NCBI RefSeq assembly: GCF_004119455.1
Contig: NZ_NRQT01000002.1
Coordinates: forward strand, 193,501 to 257,500
Direction of reading: 5' to 3'
DNA from: Chryseobacterium sp. CH25
GTDB lineage: Bacteria > Bacteroidota > Bacteroidia > Flavobacteriales > Weeksellaceae
Length of the DNA: 64,000 nucleotides
A model generated the notes under the pieces. The model ran no database searches and had not been told where the DNA came from. It was given only the letters and a program-made list of their open reading frames with translations. How positions within the stretch are numbered: position 1 is the first letter of the stretch; the number at the start of each line of letters is the position of its first letter. Positions 8,901-16,816 of the stretch are shown one piece after another. Made by a program: the position numbers and the translations under genes.

Positions 8901-9081
8901 TCTTATGGCTTCTATCGGATTAATGCCAGCAGCATTGTCTACAGGGATCGGATCCGAATCTCAAAAGCCCTTAGCTATTGTAATTATTGGAGGGTTGATA
9001 ACGGCCACTGTACTTACTTTGCTTATTTTTCCAATCATTTTCTGGATTTTTAACAGGCCTAAAAGGCTAAATCAAGTCTGA
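5983..9081 (+). CDS. Heavy-metal efflux RND permease (CzcA family)
   Basis: A 1032-residue inner-membrane proton antiporter, full length for the HME family. It has the usual 12-helix plan with two large periplasmic loops. The fourth helix carries DFGIIIDGAVVMVE: D396, D402 and E409 match the proton-relay residues D402/D408/E415 of CzcA, which places it in the divalent-metal (Co/Zn/Cd) group rather than the CusA copper group. The position after VE is G instead of the usual N. It is last in the three-gene operon, and a terminator follows 27 bp later. The exact ion cannot be read from sequence. Confidence 0.93.
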   Translation: MNKFIKNIIAFSLKNKAFTFIWVAILAIAGFISFKNMPIEAFPDVTNTQIVIITQWNGRSAEEVERFVTTPIELAMSPVQKKTSVRSTTMFGLSIVKILFDDGVDDTFARNQVNNQLRTISLPDEVDPEVQPPYGPTGEIFRYTLESKTKDSRKLLTLQNWVIDRALRGVPGVADINVFGGQDKVFELSIDPRALDKYNLTPLQVYDAVTKSNLNVGGDVIEKNGQAYVVRGIGLVKSITDIGNITIQNDSGNPVLVKNVAEVHESSMPRVGQAALNKHDDTVEGIVVMRKGENPREVLVGVKAKIKELNEKILPKDVKMVTFYDRDNLMDFTTHTVMHNLIEGIVLVTVIVLIFMADWRTTLIVSIIIPLSLLFAFLCLKLAGMSANLLSLGAVDFGIIIDGAVVMVEGLFVMLDHKAHKYGMEKFNKLAKGGWIKQTGTGLGKAIFFSKLIIITSLIPIFSFQKVEGKMFSPLAFTLGFALMGALIFTLTLVPVLSHILLNKNVREKNNPFVNFWDRIVLKGFNVTFKHKKMSMIVAISFLALTLFSGKFLGTEFLPQLNEGSLWITAEMPMSSSLKESLKTADLLKKDIMSFSEVTDVLAQTGRSNDGTDPNGFGFVQFAVNLKPREEWKRKITYDELINEIDQKLRSYQGITFNYSQPISDNVAEAVAGFKAENGIKIYGDNLETLDKLAHEVLSKIKDVEGVKDPGIIKNIGQPEVSVVLDRDKMAAYGVMPADAQAVLEMAFGGKTASEMFDGERKFPIRLRYSQEYRTNENDIAALMVPTQDGAKIPLKEISTIVKDNGAAFIYRDNIKRYIGVKFSIRDRDLGSTIADAQKKVATIEFPDGYSVGWTGQFENQQRASHRLAQVVPVSILMIFFLLFILFGNMKDSLLVLANVPFALIGGIIALHVTGINFGISAGVGMIALLGICIQNGVILITEFHQNVKNGLDIDNAILSGVKSRTRPVIMTALMASIGLMPAALSTGIGSESQKPLAIVIIGGLITATVLTLLIFPIIFWIFNRPKRLNQV

Positions 9082-9107
9082 TTATCTTTCATTTTATATA
9101 TTAATTG

Positions 9108-9137
9108 AGCCTGAAATATTCTGTATTTCAGGCTTTT
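9108..9137 (+). terminator. Terminator of the efflux operon
   Basis: An 11-bp stem AGCCTGAAATA / TATTTCAGGCT with a 5-base loop, then TTTT. It separates the inserted efflux block from tuf. Confidence 0.85.
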
Positions 9138-9276
9138 CTGTAAAAGGAGCTGTAAAAGGTTCCAGAAAGATTTTTTCAATCCGGAAAAATGTGTAAATTT
9201 GCAGTCTCAATGCATCGAAATATAAGGTTTGTCCTTCATCGGATGAGAATATTGAAAGTTTTTTGAATAAAAAGTT

Positions 9277-9304
9277 TTTGGTATTTAAAAATTCATTATA
9301 TTTG
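9277..9304 (+). promoter_or_regulatory. tuf promoter
   Basis: TTTG (9277-9280) and TATATTTG (9297-9304) lie about 44 bases before the tuf start. A second possible -7 element, TAAATTTG, lies at 9194-9201, so tuf may have tandem promoters. Confidence 0.65.
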
Positions 9305-9347
9305 CACACCGAAAATTTGAAAAACAATAAATAAATAATTTTAAATC

Positions 9348-10553
9348 ATGGCAAAGGAAACGTTTAATCGTAACAAACCACACTTGAACATTGGTACTAT
9401 TGGTCACGTTGACCATGGTAAAACTACTCTTACAGCTGCTATTTCTGCTGTATTAGCTAGCAAAGGTCTTGCTGAGAAAAAAGACTTCTCTTCAATTGAC
9501 TCTGCTCCAGAAGAAAAAGAAAGAGGGATCACTATCAATACTGCTCACATCGAGTACGAAACTGTAAAAAGACACTATGCTCACGTTGACTGTCCAGGTC
9601 ACGCCGACTATGTTAAGAACATGGTAACTGGTGCTGCTCAGATGGATGGAGCTATCGTAGTATGTGCTGCAACTGATGGTCCAATGCCTCAAACTAGAGA
9701 ACATATCCTACTTTGCCGTCAGGTAAACGTACCTAAGATCGTTGTTTTCATGAACAAAGTTGACATGGTGGATGATCCAGAATTGTTAGAGCTTGTTGAA
9801 ATGGAACTTAGAGATCTATTAGCTACTTATGACTTTGATGGAGATAACTCTCCAGTAATCCAAGGTTCAGCTCTTGGAGCGCTTACTGCAGCTACTAACG
9901 GTGACTCAGAAGATAAGTGGTTCAAAACTGTTGAAGCTCTTATGGATGCAGTTGATGAGTGGATCGACGAGCCAGTAAGAGATACTGACAAGCCATTCTT
10001 GATGCCAATCGAAGACGTATTCTCTATTACAGGTAGAGGTACTGTAGCAACTGGTAGAATCGAGGCTGGTGTTATCAACACTGGAGATCCAGTTGATATC
10101 GTTGGTATGGGTGAAGAAAAATTAACTTCTACTATTACAGGAGTTGAGATGTTCAGAAAAATCCTAGACAGAGGTGAAGCTGGTGATAACGTAGGTCTAT
10201 TGTTGAGAGGTATTGAAAAAACTGACATCAAGAGAGGTATGGTAATCGCTAAGAAAGACTCTGTGAAACCTCACAAGAAATTCAAAGCATCTGTTTATAT
10301 CCTTTCTAAAGAAGAAGGTGGACGTCACACTCCATTCCACAACAAGTACCGTCCTCAGTTCTACGTAAGAACTACTGACGTTACAGGTGAGATCTTCTTA
10401 CCAGAAGGTGTAGAAATGGTAATGCCTGGTGATAACTTAGAGATCACTGTAGAATTGTTACAACCAATCGCTCTTAACGAGGGTCTTAGATTCGCGATCA
10501 GAGAAGGTGGTAGAACAGTTGGTTCAGGTCAGGTTACTGAAATCTTAGACTAA
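9348..10553 (+). CDS. tuf: Elongation factor Tu
   Basis: Delivers aminoacyl-tRNA to the ribosome in a GTP-dependent cycle. The G domain has the P loop GHVDHGKTT (residues 18-26), the switch region [20 protein letters not shown] and NKVD. Domains 2 and 3 follow, with the C-terminal [12 protein letters not shown]. At 401 residues it is full length. It is the only tuf in the window, and its own promoter is at 9277. The terminator-like hairpin that follows and trnW separate it from secE. The ancestral link to tRNA-Thr(GGT) is broken by the efflux block. Confidence 0.99.
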   Translation: MAKETFNRNKPHLNIGTIGHVDHGKTTLTAAISAVLASKGLAEKKDFSSIDSAPEEKERGITINTAHIEYETVKRHYAHVDCPGHADYVKNMVTGAAQMDGAIVVCAATDGPMPQTREHILLCRQVNVPKIVVFMNKVDMVDDPELLELVEMELRDLLATYDFDGDNSPVIQGSALGALTAATNGDSEDKWFKTVEALMDAVDEWIDEPVRDTDKPFLMPIEDVFSITGRGTVATGRIEAGVINTGDPVDIVGMGEEKLTSTITGVEMFRKILDRGEAGDNVGLLLRGIEKTDIKRGMVIAKKDSVKPHKKFKASVYILSKEEGGRHTPFHNKYRPQFYVRTTDVTGEIFLPEGVEMVMPGDNLEITVELLQPIALNEGLRFAIREGGRTVGSGQVTEILD

Positions 10554-10570
10554 TCATCTTAGAATAAATT

Positions 10571-10603
10571 AAGCTTCCGAAAGGAAACTCTCGGAAGCTT
10601 TTT
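10571..10603 (+). terminator. Hairpin between tuf and trnW
   Basis: A 10-bp stem AAGCTTCCGA / TCGGAAGCTT followed by only TTT. It may terminate part of the tuf transcripts or act in tRNA processing; trnW begins seven bases after the stem. Confidence 0.6.
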
Positions 10604-10607
10604 AACT

Positions 10608-10678
10608 ACGGGCATCGTCCAATGGTAGGATACCGGTCTCCAAAACCGTTGATCAGGGTTCGAATCCTTGTGCCCGTG
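10608..10678 (+). tRNA. tRNA-Trp (anticodon CCA)
   Basis: A 71-nt tRNA with acceptor ACGGGCA / TGCCCGT, anticodon CCA in the CTCCAAA loop and T arm GGTTCGAATCC. It lies between tuf and secE, the conserved place of trnW in Bacteroidota. Confidence 0.95.
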
Positions 10679-10690
10679 CAAATATAAATT

Positions 10691-10897
10691 ATGAGTTCAT
10701 TTGTCGATTTTTTAAAAGGTTCTTATAACGAATTCAGACATAAAGTTGAATGGCCGAAATGGGCTGACCTTCAGTCGTCTACAATTGTAGTGACTATTGC
10801 GACAGTGATCTTGGCATTGTTTACATTTGGAGTTGATGAATTGTTTTCTAAATCAATCAGCAACATCATTGGTATGCTAATCAACTTGTTCAATTAA
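10691..10897 (+). CDS. secE: Preprotein translocase subunit SecE
   Basis: A 68-residue single-span subunit that clamps the SecY channel. It has the amphipathic stretch ending in KVEWPKWADL (the conserved WP motif, about residues 18-27) and one transmembrane helix at about residues 32-50. The length is normal for the short Bacteroidota form. It starts 12 bp after trnW and ends 21 bp before nusG. Confidence 0.95.
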   Translation: MSSFVDFLKGSYNEFRHKVEWPKWADLQSSTIVVTIATVILALFTFGVDELFSKSISNIIGMLINLFN

Positions 10898-10918
10898 TTA
10901 TAAAAGTATTTTCCCAAA

Positions 10919-11461
10919 ATGAGCGAATTGAAATGGTATGTGCTGAAAGCTATCAGCGGACAGGAAAATAAAGTGAAAAACTATATTGAGACAGAAATCA
11001 AACGTCTAGGGTTTGAGCAGTACGTTACTCAAGTGGTTATTCCTATGGAAAAGGTAATCCAAATTAGAAACGGTAAAAAAGTTCCTAAAGAGAGACCTTA
11101 CTATCCTGGATACTTAATGATTGAAGCTGAGCTGATGGGAGAGATTCCTCACGTTATCAAAAACATCCCTGGAGTTATTTCTTTCTTAAGTTTAACAAAA
11201 GGTGGAGATCCTGTTCCAATGAGAAAATCAGAAGTGAACAGAATGCTTGGAAGAATGGATGAACTTTCAGAATTCGCAAGCGATGTTGAGATTCCATATG
11301 TAGTAGGTGAAAACGTAAAAGTGATCGATGGTCCTTTCAACGGATTCAATGGTACAGTTGAGAAGATTCTTGAAGATAAAAAGAAAATTGAAGTTTCTGT
11401 ATTAATCTTCGGTAGAAAAACTCCGATGGAACTAAGCTACATGCAAGTAGAAAAAGTATAA
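10919..11461 (+). CDS. nusG: Transcription antitermination factor NusG
   Basis: A 180-residue protein with an N-terminal NGN domain (WYVLKAISGQE at the start, RPYYPGYLMIEA) that contacts RNA polymerase. The C-terminal KOW domain (VIDGPFNGFNGTVEKI) contacts S10 or Rho. It follows secE, as usual. Normally rplK comes next, but here a strong terminator and three surface-protein genes follow. Confidence 0.97.
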   Translation: MSELKWYVLKAISGQENKVKNYIETEIKRLGFEQYVTQVVIPMEKVIQIRNGKKVPKERPYYPGYLMIEAELMGEIPHVIKNIPGVISFLSLTKGGDPVPMRKSEVNRMLGRMDELSEFASDVEIPYVVGENVKVIDGPFNGFNGTVEKILEDKKKIEVSVLIFGRKTPMELSYMQVEKV

Positions 11462-11481
11462 TATTTACTTATATAAAATAT

Positions 11482-11510
11482 AAAAAGACTGCTATTAAGC
11501 GGTCTTTTTT
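11482..11510 (+). terminator. Terminator after nusG
   Basis: A stem of AAAAAGACTGCT with AGCGGTCTTTTT (one G-U pair) and a 3-base loop, ending in six Ts. It uncouples secE-nusG from rplK. Confidence 0.85.
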
Positions 11511-11993
11511 GTTTTACTACTATTGATAAATAAGTAATCAGTATTGATCAATTAGATACTCCTGTGGGTCATATAAATACAGCCAATTATATTTCTTCTC
11601 AGAATAATTTATTATTGATAAAAAACAATCTGTCTTTATCTCTTAAATTTAATTTTTTATAATTTTTAACAGGTTTTTTATTAATAATATATAAAACTGC
11701 CAATCGCTGTTATCCACGTCTGGATAAAGGATCTGACTAAATTGAATATTCCCGCTTGTGGGATAATTATAGGTTTTCCTTTATTAAAAGGGCTTTCCGA
11801 AGATTGATTTATTTTTGATGGCATAGTTCTTGTAACTTATTCAGCAATTAACCCATAAAACTTATTGTTTTTCTTATTAAGTGCACTTTTTAAAGTTGCA
11901 TAGCATATTTTTTGTGTTTTTGAATTAAAAACAATAAATATGATTTAATAAGATGTGGTGAATAGAAACTTATAGCAAACACATAAACGAAAA
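11511..11993. other. Non-coding stretch before the VGIN paralogues
   Basis: About 480 bases of AT-rich sequence without a convincing ORF, tRNA or terminator. It must hold the promoter for the gene at 11994. A TTGCATAG followed by a TATTTTTTG near 11896-11915 is the nearest -7-like string, but the fit is poor. Confidence 0.35.
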
Positions 11994-12614
11994 ATGACAA
12001 AAACTATTTCGATGATCCTTTCATTAGGTTCAGCAGTGTTGATTAATGCCCAGGTGGGAATTAATACTGCAAAGCCGGAAAAGGAACTTACTGTGAACGG
12101 AACAATGAAGACATCCGGTATTGTTTTCAAAAAGCCCATGGAGAAATTAGGGGCAGATGAAAATTATACCTTTATTATTAAATCACCGGCTCCGGAAAAT
12201 AAAATTACGGCTTACAATGATTCCTTTGTACCGAATTCTCCGGCACCTATCAATATTATTCAGTTTAAAATTACCTGTGATCCTTCAGATAAAGACTGGG
12301 TAAGAGAATTTGATACAAAAATCAATTCCAAAAAATTCTTAGTAGTAATTTCTTCCTTTGGGTTTACTCAACCTGTAAGAACGAATACTGCAGACTGGCT
12401 AACTCCAGTTCCTCAAATATTTGCTTATTCAACAGGAAACACCTGGAAATTGAAAGCAGATTATGAAGGATTTTCTCCAACTTCCAATTTACCTACCGGA
12501 GAATGGACTCTGAATTTGTTGGTATATGATAGATCCTATGCAAAAGAATTAAACTCAACTCAGGATCTCAGATCTTCTACAACTGGTGCTGCAGCAGCTC
12601 CCTTAATTCAATAA
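11994..12614 (+). CDS. Secreted VGIN-motif surface protein, paralogue 1
   Basis: A 206-residue protein with a Sec signal peptide (cleavage after LINAQ, about residue 20). A short motif VGINTAKPEKELTVNG follows directly. In many flavobacterial surface proteins this VGIxTxxPxxxLxVxG motif starts the mature chain, much as in phage tail-fibre heads. The rest is beta-rich and I do not recognise a catalytic domain. There is no T9SS sorting domain. It shares layout and local sequence with the next two genes (11-nt and 7-nt gaps), so the three form an operon of paralogues between nusG and rplK. Function unknown; adhesion or cell-surface structure is a guess. Confidence 0.75.
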   Translation: MTKTISMILSLGSAVLINAQVGINTAKPEKELTVNGTMKTSGIVFKKPMEKLGADENYTFIIKSPAPENKITAYNDSFVPNSPAPINIIQFKITCDPSDKDWVREFDTKINSKKFLVVISSFGFTQPVRTNTADWLTPVPQIFAYSTGNTWKLKADYEGFSPTSNLPTGEWTLNLLVYDRSYAKELNSTQDLRSSTTGAAAAPLIQ

Positions 12615-12624
12615 AAACACAAAC

Positions 12625-13263
12625 ATGAAAAAAATTATCTCTTTATTCTTTGTAGCTGCGGCCACTCTAGGTTTAAAAGCACAAATTGGAATTAATACAG
12701 CCAACCCAAAAGGAACACTTGATGTAGAAGGAGAAACTCTTGTAGAATCTTATTTAATAGATACTGAAAATGTAACAGCAAGAGGGAATTACCTATTACT
12801 TACCCGTTCAAAAGATACATCTCCAGTAGGAAAAGTAAAACTTTTGGATATTACCCTTCGTAATGTAGCACCGGTAAATATGTATACTGTTGTTTTAAAA
12901 AATGTAAAACAGGATGAAGTTATCAATCTGAATACAGGGTTAGATGCAGATAAATATGTTGTAGCAATTACTGGAGCTATTTTTAGTGGTGCCGTTTCTG
13001 CAACAACTACAGCAACTTCGAGACTGTATGGGGCTTATTCAACGGAAGTAACCAAAGTGCAGAAGAACGGGAAAAATTACCAGGCTATTAATTTAAGCTT
13101 TAAAGGGGCAGGAACAGTGAATTCACAAAACGGAACCTGGACATTAACATTAAATGTATTTGAAAAATCTCTTGTAAAAGACTGGGGAACATTTGAGGGC
13201 TCAGTATCTGCTGCAGCTTCCTTTTCCGGAGTATCAACCAATACGCCTCTTGGGCTTCAATAA
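12625..13263 (+). CDS. Secreted VGIN-motif surface protein, paralogue 2
   Basis: A 212-residue protein with signal peptide (about residues 1-19, ending LKAQ) and mature start IGINTANPKGTLDVEG, matching the motif of its neighbours. A segment NGTWTLTLNVFEKSLVKD near residue 170 matches TGEWTLNLLVYDRSYAKE in paralogue 1, so the homology extends to the C-terminal half. The start is preceded by AAAACACAAAC, a leader also seen before other genes of this class. No enzymatic motif is visible. Confidence 0.75.
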   Translation: MKKIISLFFVAAATLGLKAQIGINTANPKGTLDVEGETLVESYLIDTENVTARGNYLLLTRSKDTSPVGKVKLLDITLRNVAPVNMYTVVLKNVKQDEVINLNTGLDADKYVVAITGAIFSGAVSATTTATSRLYGAYSTEVTKVQKNGKNYQAINLSFKGAGTVNSQNGTWTLTLNVFEKSLVKDWGTFEGSVSAAASFSGVSTNTPLGLQ

Positions 13264-13269
13264 TAAAAC

Positions 13270-13938
13270 ATGATAAGAAAAATTTATATTACAATGATGA
13301 TAGGATTGGGTGTGCTTTTGAATGCTCAAACCGGTAGAGTAGGAATCAAAACAGATAAACCTACAGAAACACTTGATGTCAACGGAAAAACATATACCAA
13401 TTCACTATACCTTAGAAATCCGGGAGAACCTACCATGACTGGGGGAAGTTTTTTGGCAACATCAGAAAATGCACTGCAGGTTTATGATCCGAATCTTGAA
13501 AGCAGTGGATTGTTCAATTATATTAAACTTAGCCTTACCAATGTTTCAGGCGCTGGGATTACAGATTATGATACTAAGATAGATGCTAATAATTTCCTGG
13601 TTGTACTTCACAATTATTCTTTTAAGCTTAGCAATGGTAATACGAACGTGATGCTTGATTATGGTGATAACGGAGTAAATGATAACAAACAGGGGTCTCC
13701 TGATGTAGTTGCATTTAAAAGTAATGGAACCTGGCATATTAAGGCTAGATTTACAGATAGTAGAATTATTGCGAATACATCAGCAGGTCCGTCAAGAGAT
13801 TATAATACTTTTACCGTAGATCTTTATCTGATGGCTTACAAAAGACTGATTACAAAACATAATATCAATGATGTGAGTGCAGATCTTAACGGAACTAATG
13901 GCTCTACTCAGACAATTAATAAACCATCCGGTTTTTAA
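13270..13938 (+). CDS. Secreted VGIN-motif surface protein, paralogue 3
   Basis: A 222-residue protein with signal peptide (about residues 1-19, ending LNAQ), then VGIKTDKPTETLDVNG. The C-terminal part (FTVDLYLMAYKRLITKH) lines up with the WTLNLLVYDR and WTLTLNVFEK segments of paralogues 1 and 2. It is last in the three-gene run, and a terminator follows 28 bp later. Function unknown. Confidence 0.75.
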   Translation: MIRKIYITMMIGLGVLLNAQTGRVGIKTDKPTETLDVNGKTYTNSLYLRNPGEPTMTGGSFLATSENALQVYDPNLESSGLFNYIKLSLTNVSGAGITDYDTKIDANNFLVVLHNYSFKLSNGNTNVMLDYGDNGVNDNKQGSPDVVAFKSNGTWHIKARFTDSRIIANTSAGPSRDYNTFTVDLYLMAYKRLITKHNINDVSADLNGTNGSTQTINKPSGF

Positions 13939-13965
13939 ATCGTAAACACAAAAACAAGTATAAAG

Positions 13966-14001
13966 AAAAGCCAGACTGTATTTTTAATAGTCTGGCTTTT
14001 T
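13966..14001 (+). terminator. Terminator after the VGIN paralogues
   Basis: A 12-bp perfect stem AAAAGCCAGACT / AGTCTGGCTTTT. It separates the surface genes from the ribosomal-protein promoter. Confidence 0.85.
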
Positions 14002-14247
14002 ATGTATAAAACATAATACCAACTAGCGTAAGTGGATTTTCTAGTTTAGTAATTTTATTATTACTGTTGAAATGTTTTATTGATGTATTTTTCTTTAACC
14101 CTAATAGTTTAATTGGAAGAAAGGGTACGAGTTGTCTGTTCTTCTTTTGGTTATTGGATAAAAGAGTATATTCATCATATAAAAAATTGAAGTCCAAACT
14201 TCTGGATATTAATTTTTTTAAAACTTTTTAAAAATCAGCAATATCCG
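14002..14247. other. Non-coding spacer before the rplK promoter
   Basis: AT-rich, with no supported gene. A 65-codon frame on the minus strand (14000-14197) has no start context or recognisable product and I treat it as chance. Confidence 0.4.
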
Positions 14248-14278
14248 TTTGTAGTTTCAAAAATATTTTATACTTTTG
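14248..14278 (+). promoter_or_regulatory. Promoter of rplKAJL
   Basis: TTTG (14248-14251), a 19-base spacer and TACTTTTG (14271-14278) fit the consensus exactly. It gives the ribosomal-protein genes a transcription start separate from nusG, with a leader of about 90 bases. Confidence 0.75.
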
Positions 14279-14288
14279 CAGTCCAAAA

Positions 14289-14323
14289 AGTAGGTTTGTC
14301 ATAAGTGAGTGCGATAACCTACT
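14289..14323 (+). promoter_or_regulatory. Leader hairpin of rplKAJL, candidate L1 autoregulatory site
   Basis: AGTAGGTT (14289-14296) pairs perfectly with AACCTACT (14316-14323), enclosing about 19 bases that include GTGAGTGCGAT. It lies in the 5' leader, some 50 bases before rplK. In other bacteria L1 represses its own operon by binding a leader that mimics its 23S site; that role here is inference. There is no T run, so it is not a terminator. Confidence 0.45.
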
Positions 14324-14375
14324 GAATAATAAATGCTTCCAAACTCATTAATTATTCAAATTTAAAAAACAAACA

Positions 14376-14822
14376 ATGGCTAAGAAAGTCTTTAAAATGG
14401 TAAAGCTTCAGGTGAAAGGTGGCGCAGCTAACCCTTCTCCACCAGTAGGTCCAGCATTGGGTTCTGCAGGTGTGAACATCATGGAGTTTTGTAAGCAATT
14501 TAACGGAAGAACCCAAGATAAGCCAGGGCAAGTTTTACCTGTAGTAATTACAGTATACGAAGACAAATCTTTTGAATTCGTTATTAAAACTCCACCTGCA
14601 GCAATTCAGTTAATGGATGCGGCTAAGATCAAGGGAGGTTCTGGTGAACCAAACAGAAACAAAGTAGGAGCTGTAACTTGGGAACAAGTAAAGAAAATCG
14701 CTGAAGATAAAATGGCGGATCTTAACTGTTTTACAATGGACTCTGCAGTTTCTATGGTTGCAGGTACTGCTAGATCTATGGGATTAAGAGTAACAGGAAC
14801 TAAACCAACTTTTAACGCTTAA
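14376..14822 (+). CDS. rplK: Ribosomal protein L11
   Basis: A 148-residue 50S protein of the GTPase-associated centre. The N-terminal domain has [17 protein letters not shown], including the proline pair targeted by thiopeptides. The C-terminal 23S-binding domain has [22 protein letters not shown]. It is first of the rplKAJL run, 12 nt before rplA. Confidence 0.98.
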   Translation: MAKKVFKMVKLQVKGGAANPSPPVGPALGSAGVNIMEFCKQFNGRTQDKPGQVLPVVITVYEDKSFEFVIKTPPAAIQLMDAAKIKGGSGEPNRNKVGAVTWEQVKKIAEDKMADLNCFTMDSAVSMVAGTARSMGLRVTGTKPTFNA

Positions 14823-14833
14823 AACTATTAGAA

Positions 14834-15526
14834 ATGGCAAAATTGACTAAAAAGCAAAAGGAAGCTTTAAGCAAAGTAGAAAAAGGAAGAATCTATAACC
14901 TTGAAGAAGGTTCAGCTCTTGTAAAAGAAGTGAACACTGCAAAGTTTGATGCTTCTGTAGATATCGCTGTAAGATTAGGAGTAGACCCAAGAAAAGCAAA
15001 CCAAATGGTAAGAGGTGTTGTATCTCTTCCTCACGGTACTGGTAAAGATGTTAAAGTTTTGGCTTTAGTAACTCCAGATAAAGAAGCAGAAGCTAAAGCT
15101 GCTGGTGCTGATTATGTAGGTCTTGACGAATATTTACAAAAAATTAAAGATGGTTGGACAGACGTTGACGTTATCGTTACGATGCCAGCTGTTATGGGTA
15201 AATTAGGTCCATTAGGTAGAGTATTAGGTCCAAGAGGTTTAATGCCAAACCCTAAATCAGGAACTGTAACAATGGAAATTGGTAAAGCAGTAACTGAAGT
15301 GAAAGCAGGTAAAATTGATTTCAAAGTAGACAAGTATGGTATCATCCACGCTGGTATTGGTAAAGTATCTTTCGATGCTGCTAAGATCAAAGAAAATGCG
15401 CAGGAATTGATCTCTACATTGATCAAAATGAAGCCAACTGCTGCTAAAGGAACTTATGTGAAGTCTATCTATTTGTCTTCTACAATGAGCCCTGGTATTG
15501 CAATTGATACGAAATCTGTTAACTAA
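14834..15526 (+). CDS. rplA: Ribosomal protein L1
   Basis: A 230-residue two-domain protein of the L1 stalk. It has [20 protein letters not shown] and the signature [14 protein letters not shown]. The length is normal. It is a candidate repressor of its own operon through the leader hairpin at 14289. It lies between rplK (11-nt gap) and rplJ (17-nt gap). Confidence 0.98.
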   Translation: MAKLTKKQKEALSKVEKGRIYNLEEGSALVKEVNTAKFDASVDIAVRLGVDPRKANQMVRGVVSLPHGTGKDVKVLALVTPDKEAEAKAAGADYVGLDEYLQKIKDGWTDVDVIVTMPAVMGKLGPLGRVLGPRGLMPNPKSGTVTMEIGKAVTEVKAGKIDFKVDKYGIIHAGIGKVSFDAAKIKENAQELISTLIKMKPTAAKGTYVKSIYLSSTMSPGIAIDTKSVN

Positions 15527-15543
15527 TAATAATCCTTAAGACA

Positions 15544-16131
15544 ATGACAAAAGACCAAAAAGTTGTAGCAATACAAGAGATCAAAGATTTGCTTCAGGAT
15601 GCAAAAGTAGTATACGTAGCAGATTTAGACGGTTTGAACGCTGGTAAATCTTCTGACTTCAGAAGACAGGCTTTCAAGCAAAACATCAAAGTAAAAGTTG
15701 TAAAAAATACACTTTTACAGAAAGCAATGGAGCAAATTGAAGGAGTAGATTACTCTGAAATGTTCCCTACTTTCAAAGGAAACTCAGCGTTGATGATTGC
15801 TGATACAGCAAACGCTCCTGCTAAGTTAATCCAAGGATTCAGAAAGAAAGAAGAAAAGCCAGCTTTAAAGTCTGCTTTTGTTCAGGAAACTTTCTACTTA
15901 GGTGACAACAACCTAGACATGTTGGCTAACATCAAGTCTAGAGAAGAAATGATCGGTGAAATCATCGGATTACTTCAGTCTCCAATCCAGAGAGTTGTTT
16001 CTGCTCTTCAAAACAAACCTGAAACTGTAGAAGCTAAAGCTGAAGAAGCTGCTCCTGTAGTTGAAGAAACTCCTGCTGCTGAAGCTCCAGAAGCTGCTGC
16101 AGAAAGCACTGAAGAAACAAGTGCTGAATAA
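15544..16131 (+). CDS. rplJ: Ribosomal protein L10 with an acidic C-terminal tail
   Basis: A 195-residue stalk-base protein. The globular L10 domain covers about residues 1-130, followed by the helix that binds L7/L12 dimers. After about residue 160 comes a low-complexity tail of Ala, Glu and Pro (KAEEAAPVVEETPAAEAPE...), which makes it some 20-30 residues longer than most bacterial L10 proteins. It is followed by rplL after 46 nt. Confidence 0.96.
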   Translation: MTKDQKVVAIQEIKDLLQDAKVVYVADLDGLNAGKSSDFRRQAFKQNIKVKVVKNTLLQKAMEQIEGVDYSEMFPTFKGNSALMIADTANAPAKLIQGFRKKEEKPALKSAFVQETFYLGDNNLDMLANIKSREEMIGEIIGLLQSPIQRVVSALQNKPETVEAKAEEAAPVVEETPAAEAPEAAAESTEETSAE

Positions 16132-16177
16132 TTACACTCAAGAAATTAAATAAATAATCAACAAAAACATTACAACA

Positions 16178-16546
16178 ATGTCAGATTTAAAAAATTTAGC
16201 TGAAACGCTAGTAAACCTAACTGTAAAAGACGTAAACGAATTAGCTACTATCCTTAAGGATGAGTACGGAATTGAGCCAGCTGCTGCTGCTGTAGTTGTT
16301 GCTGCAGGTGGTGCAGGTGAAGCTGCTGAAGAAAAGACTGAATTCGACGTAATTCTTAAGTCTGCAGGTGCTTCTAAATTAGCTATCGTTAAATTAGTAA
16401 AAGATTTAACTGGTGCTGGTCTTAAAGAAGCTAAAGATATCGTAGACGGAGCTCCTTCTGCAATTAAAGAAGGTGTATCTAAAGACGAAGCTGAAGCTCT
16501 TAAGAAGCAATTAGAAGAAGCTGGTGCTGAAGTAGAATTGAAATAA
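16178..16546 (+). CDS. rplL: Ribosomal protein L7/L12
   Basis: A 122-residue stalk protein that recruits translational GTPases. It has an N-terminal dimerisation helix, an Ala/Gly-rich hinge ([19 protein letters not shown]) and a C-terminal factor-binding domain ([21 protein letters not shown]). It is last in the operon, with a strong terminator 24 bp later. In most bacteria rpoB follows; here 8.2 kb separate the two. Confidence 0.98.
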   Translation: MSDLKNLAETLVNLTVKDVNELATILKDEYGIEPAAAAVVVAAGGAGEAAEEKTEFDVILKSAGASKLAIVKLVKDLTGAGLKEAKDIVDGAPSAIKEGVSKDEAEALKKQLEEAGAEVELK

Positions 16547-16570
16547 TTTCAATTTTATTATAAATATAAG

Positions 16571-16599
16571 AAGCCTGAGCATTTGCTCAGGCTTTTTTT
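16571..16599 (+). terminator. Terminator after rplL
   Basis: A 10-bp stem AAGCCTGAGC / GCTCAGGCTT with loop ATTT, then seven Ts. It is strong enough to cut rpoBC off from rplL. Confidence 0.9.
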
Positions 16600-16766
16600 A
16601 TGGTTAAACCTAAATAAGTTTTACATTTATTGATAATTGTATTTGAATATTTTTATAATGTATTATATTATATTTTGTTATTATTATTTATTCCTTAATT
16701 ATTAACATAATAATTTGTTCTTTATTTGTTTATTTTATGTTTTTGGTAATTTTTTTCATTAAAACA

Positions 16767-16795
16767 TTGTTTTATTTGGAAAAGTATTATATTTG
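16767..16795 (+). promoter_or_regulatory. Promoter of the second surface-protein cluster
   Basis: TTG (16767-16769), an 18-base spacer and TATATTTG (16788-16795). The expected transcription start is about 15 bases before the TTG codon at 16817. It may also serve 17433, which lies 118 bp after that ORF. Confidence 0.6.
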
Positions 16796-16816
16796 TATCA
16801 ATAAAAAAACACAAAA

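Noticed and set aside
14000..14197. A 65-codon frame on the minus strand between the VGIN genes and rplK
   Set aside because: It lies in AT-rich spacer sequence, opposite to all neighbours, with low-complexity Asn/Lys/Leu composition; most likely chance.
16571..16816. A second promoter or attenuator directly linking rplL to rpoB
   Set aside because: A strong terminator follows rplL and rpoB lies 8 kb away with its own promoter.
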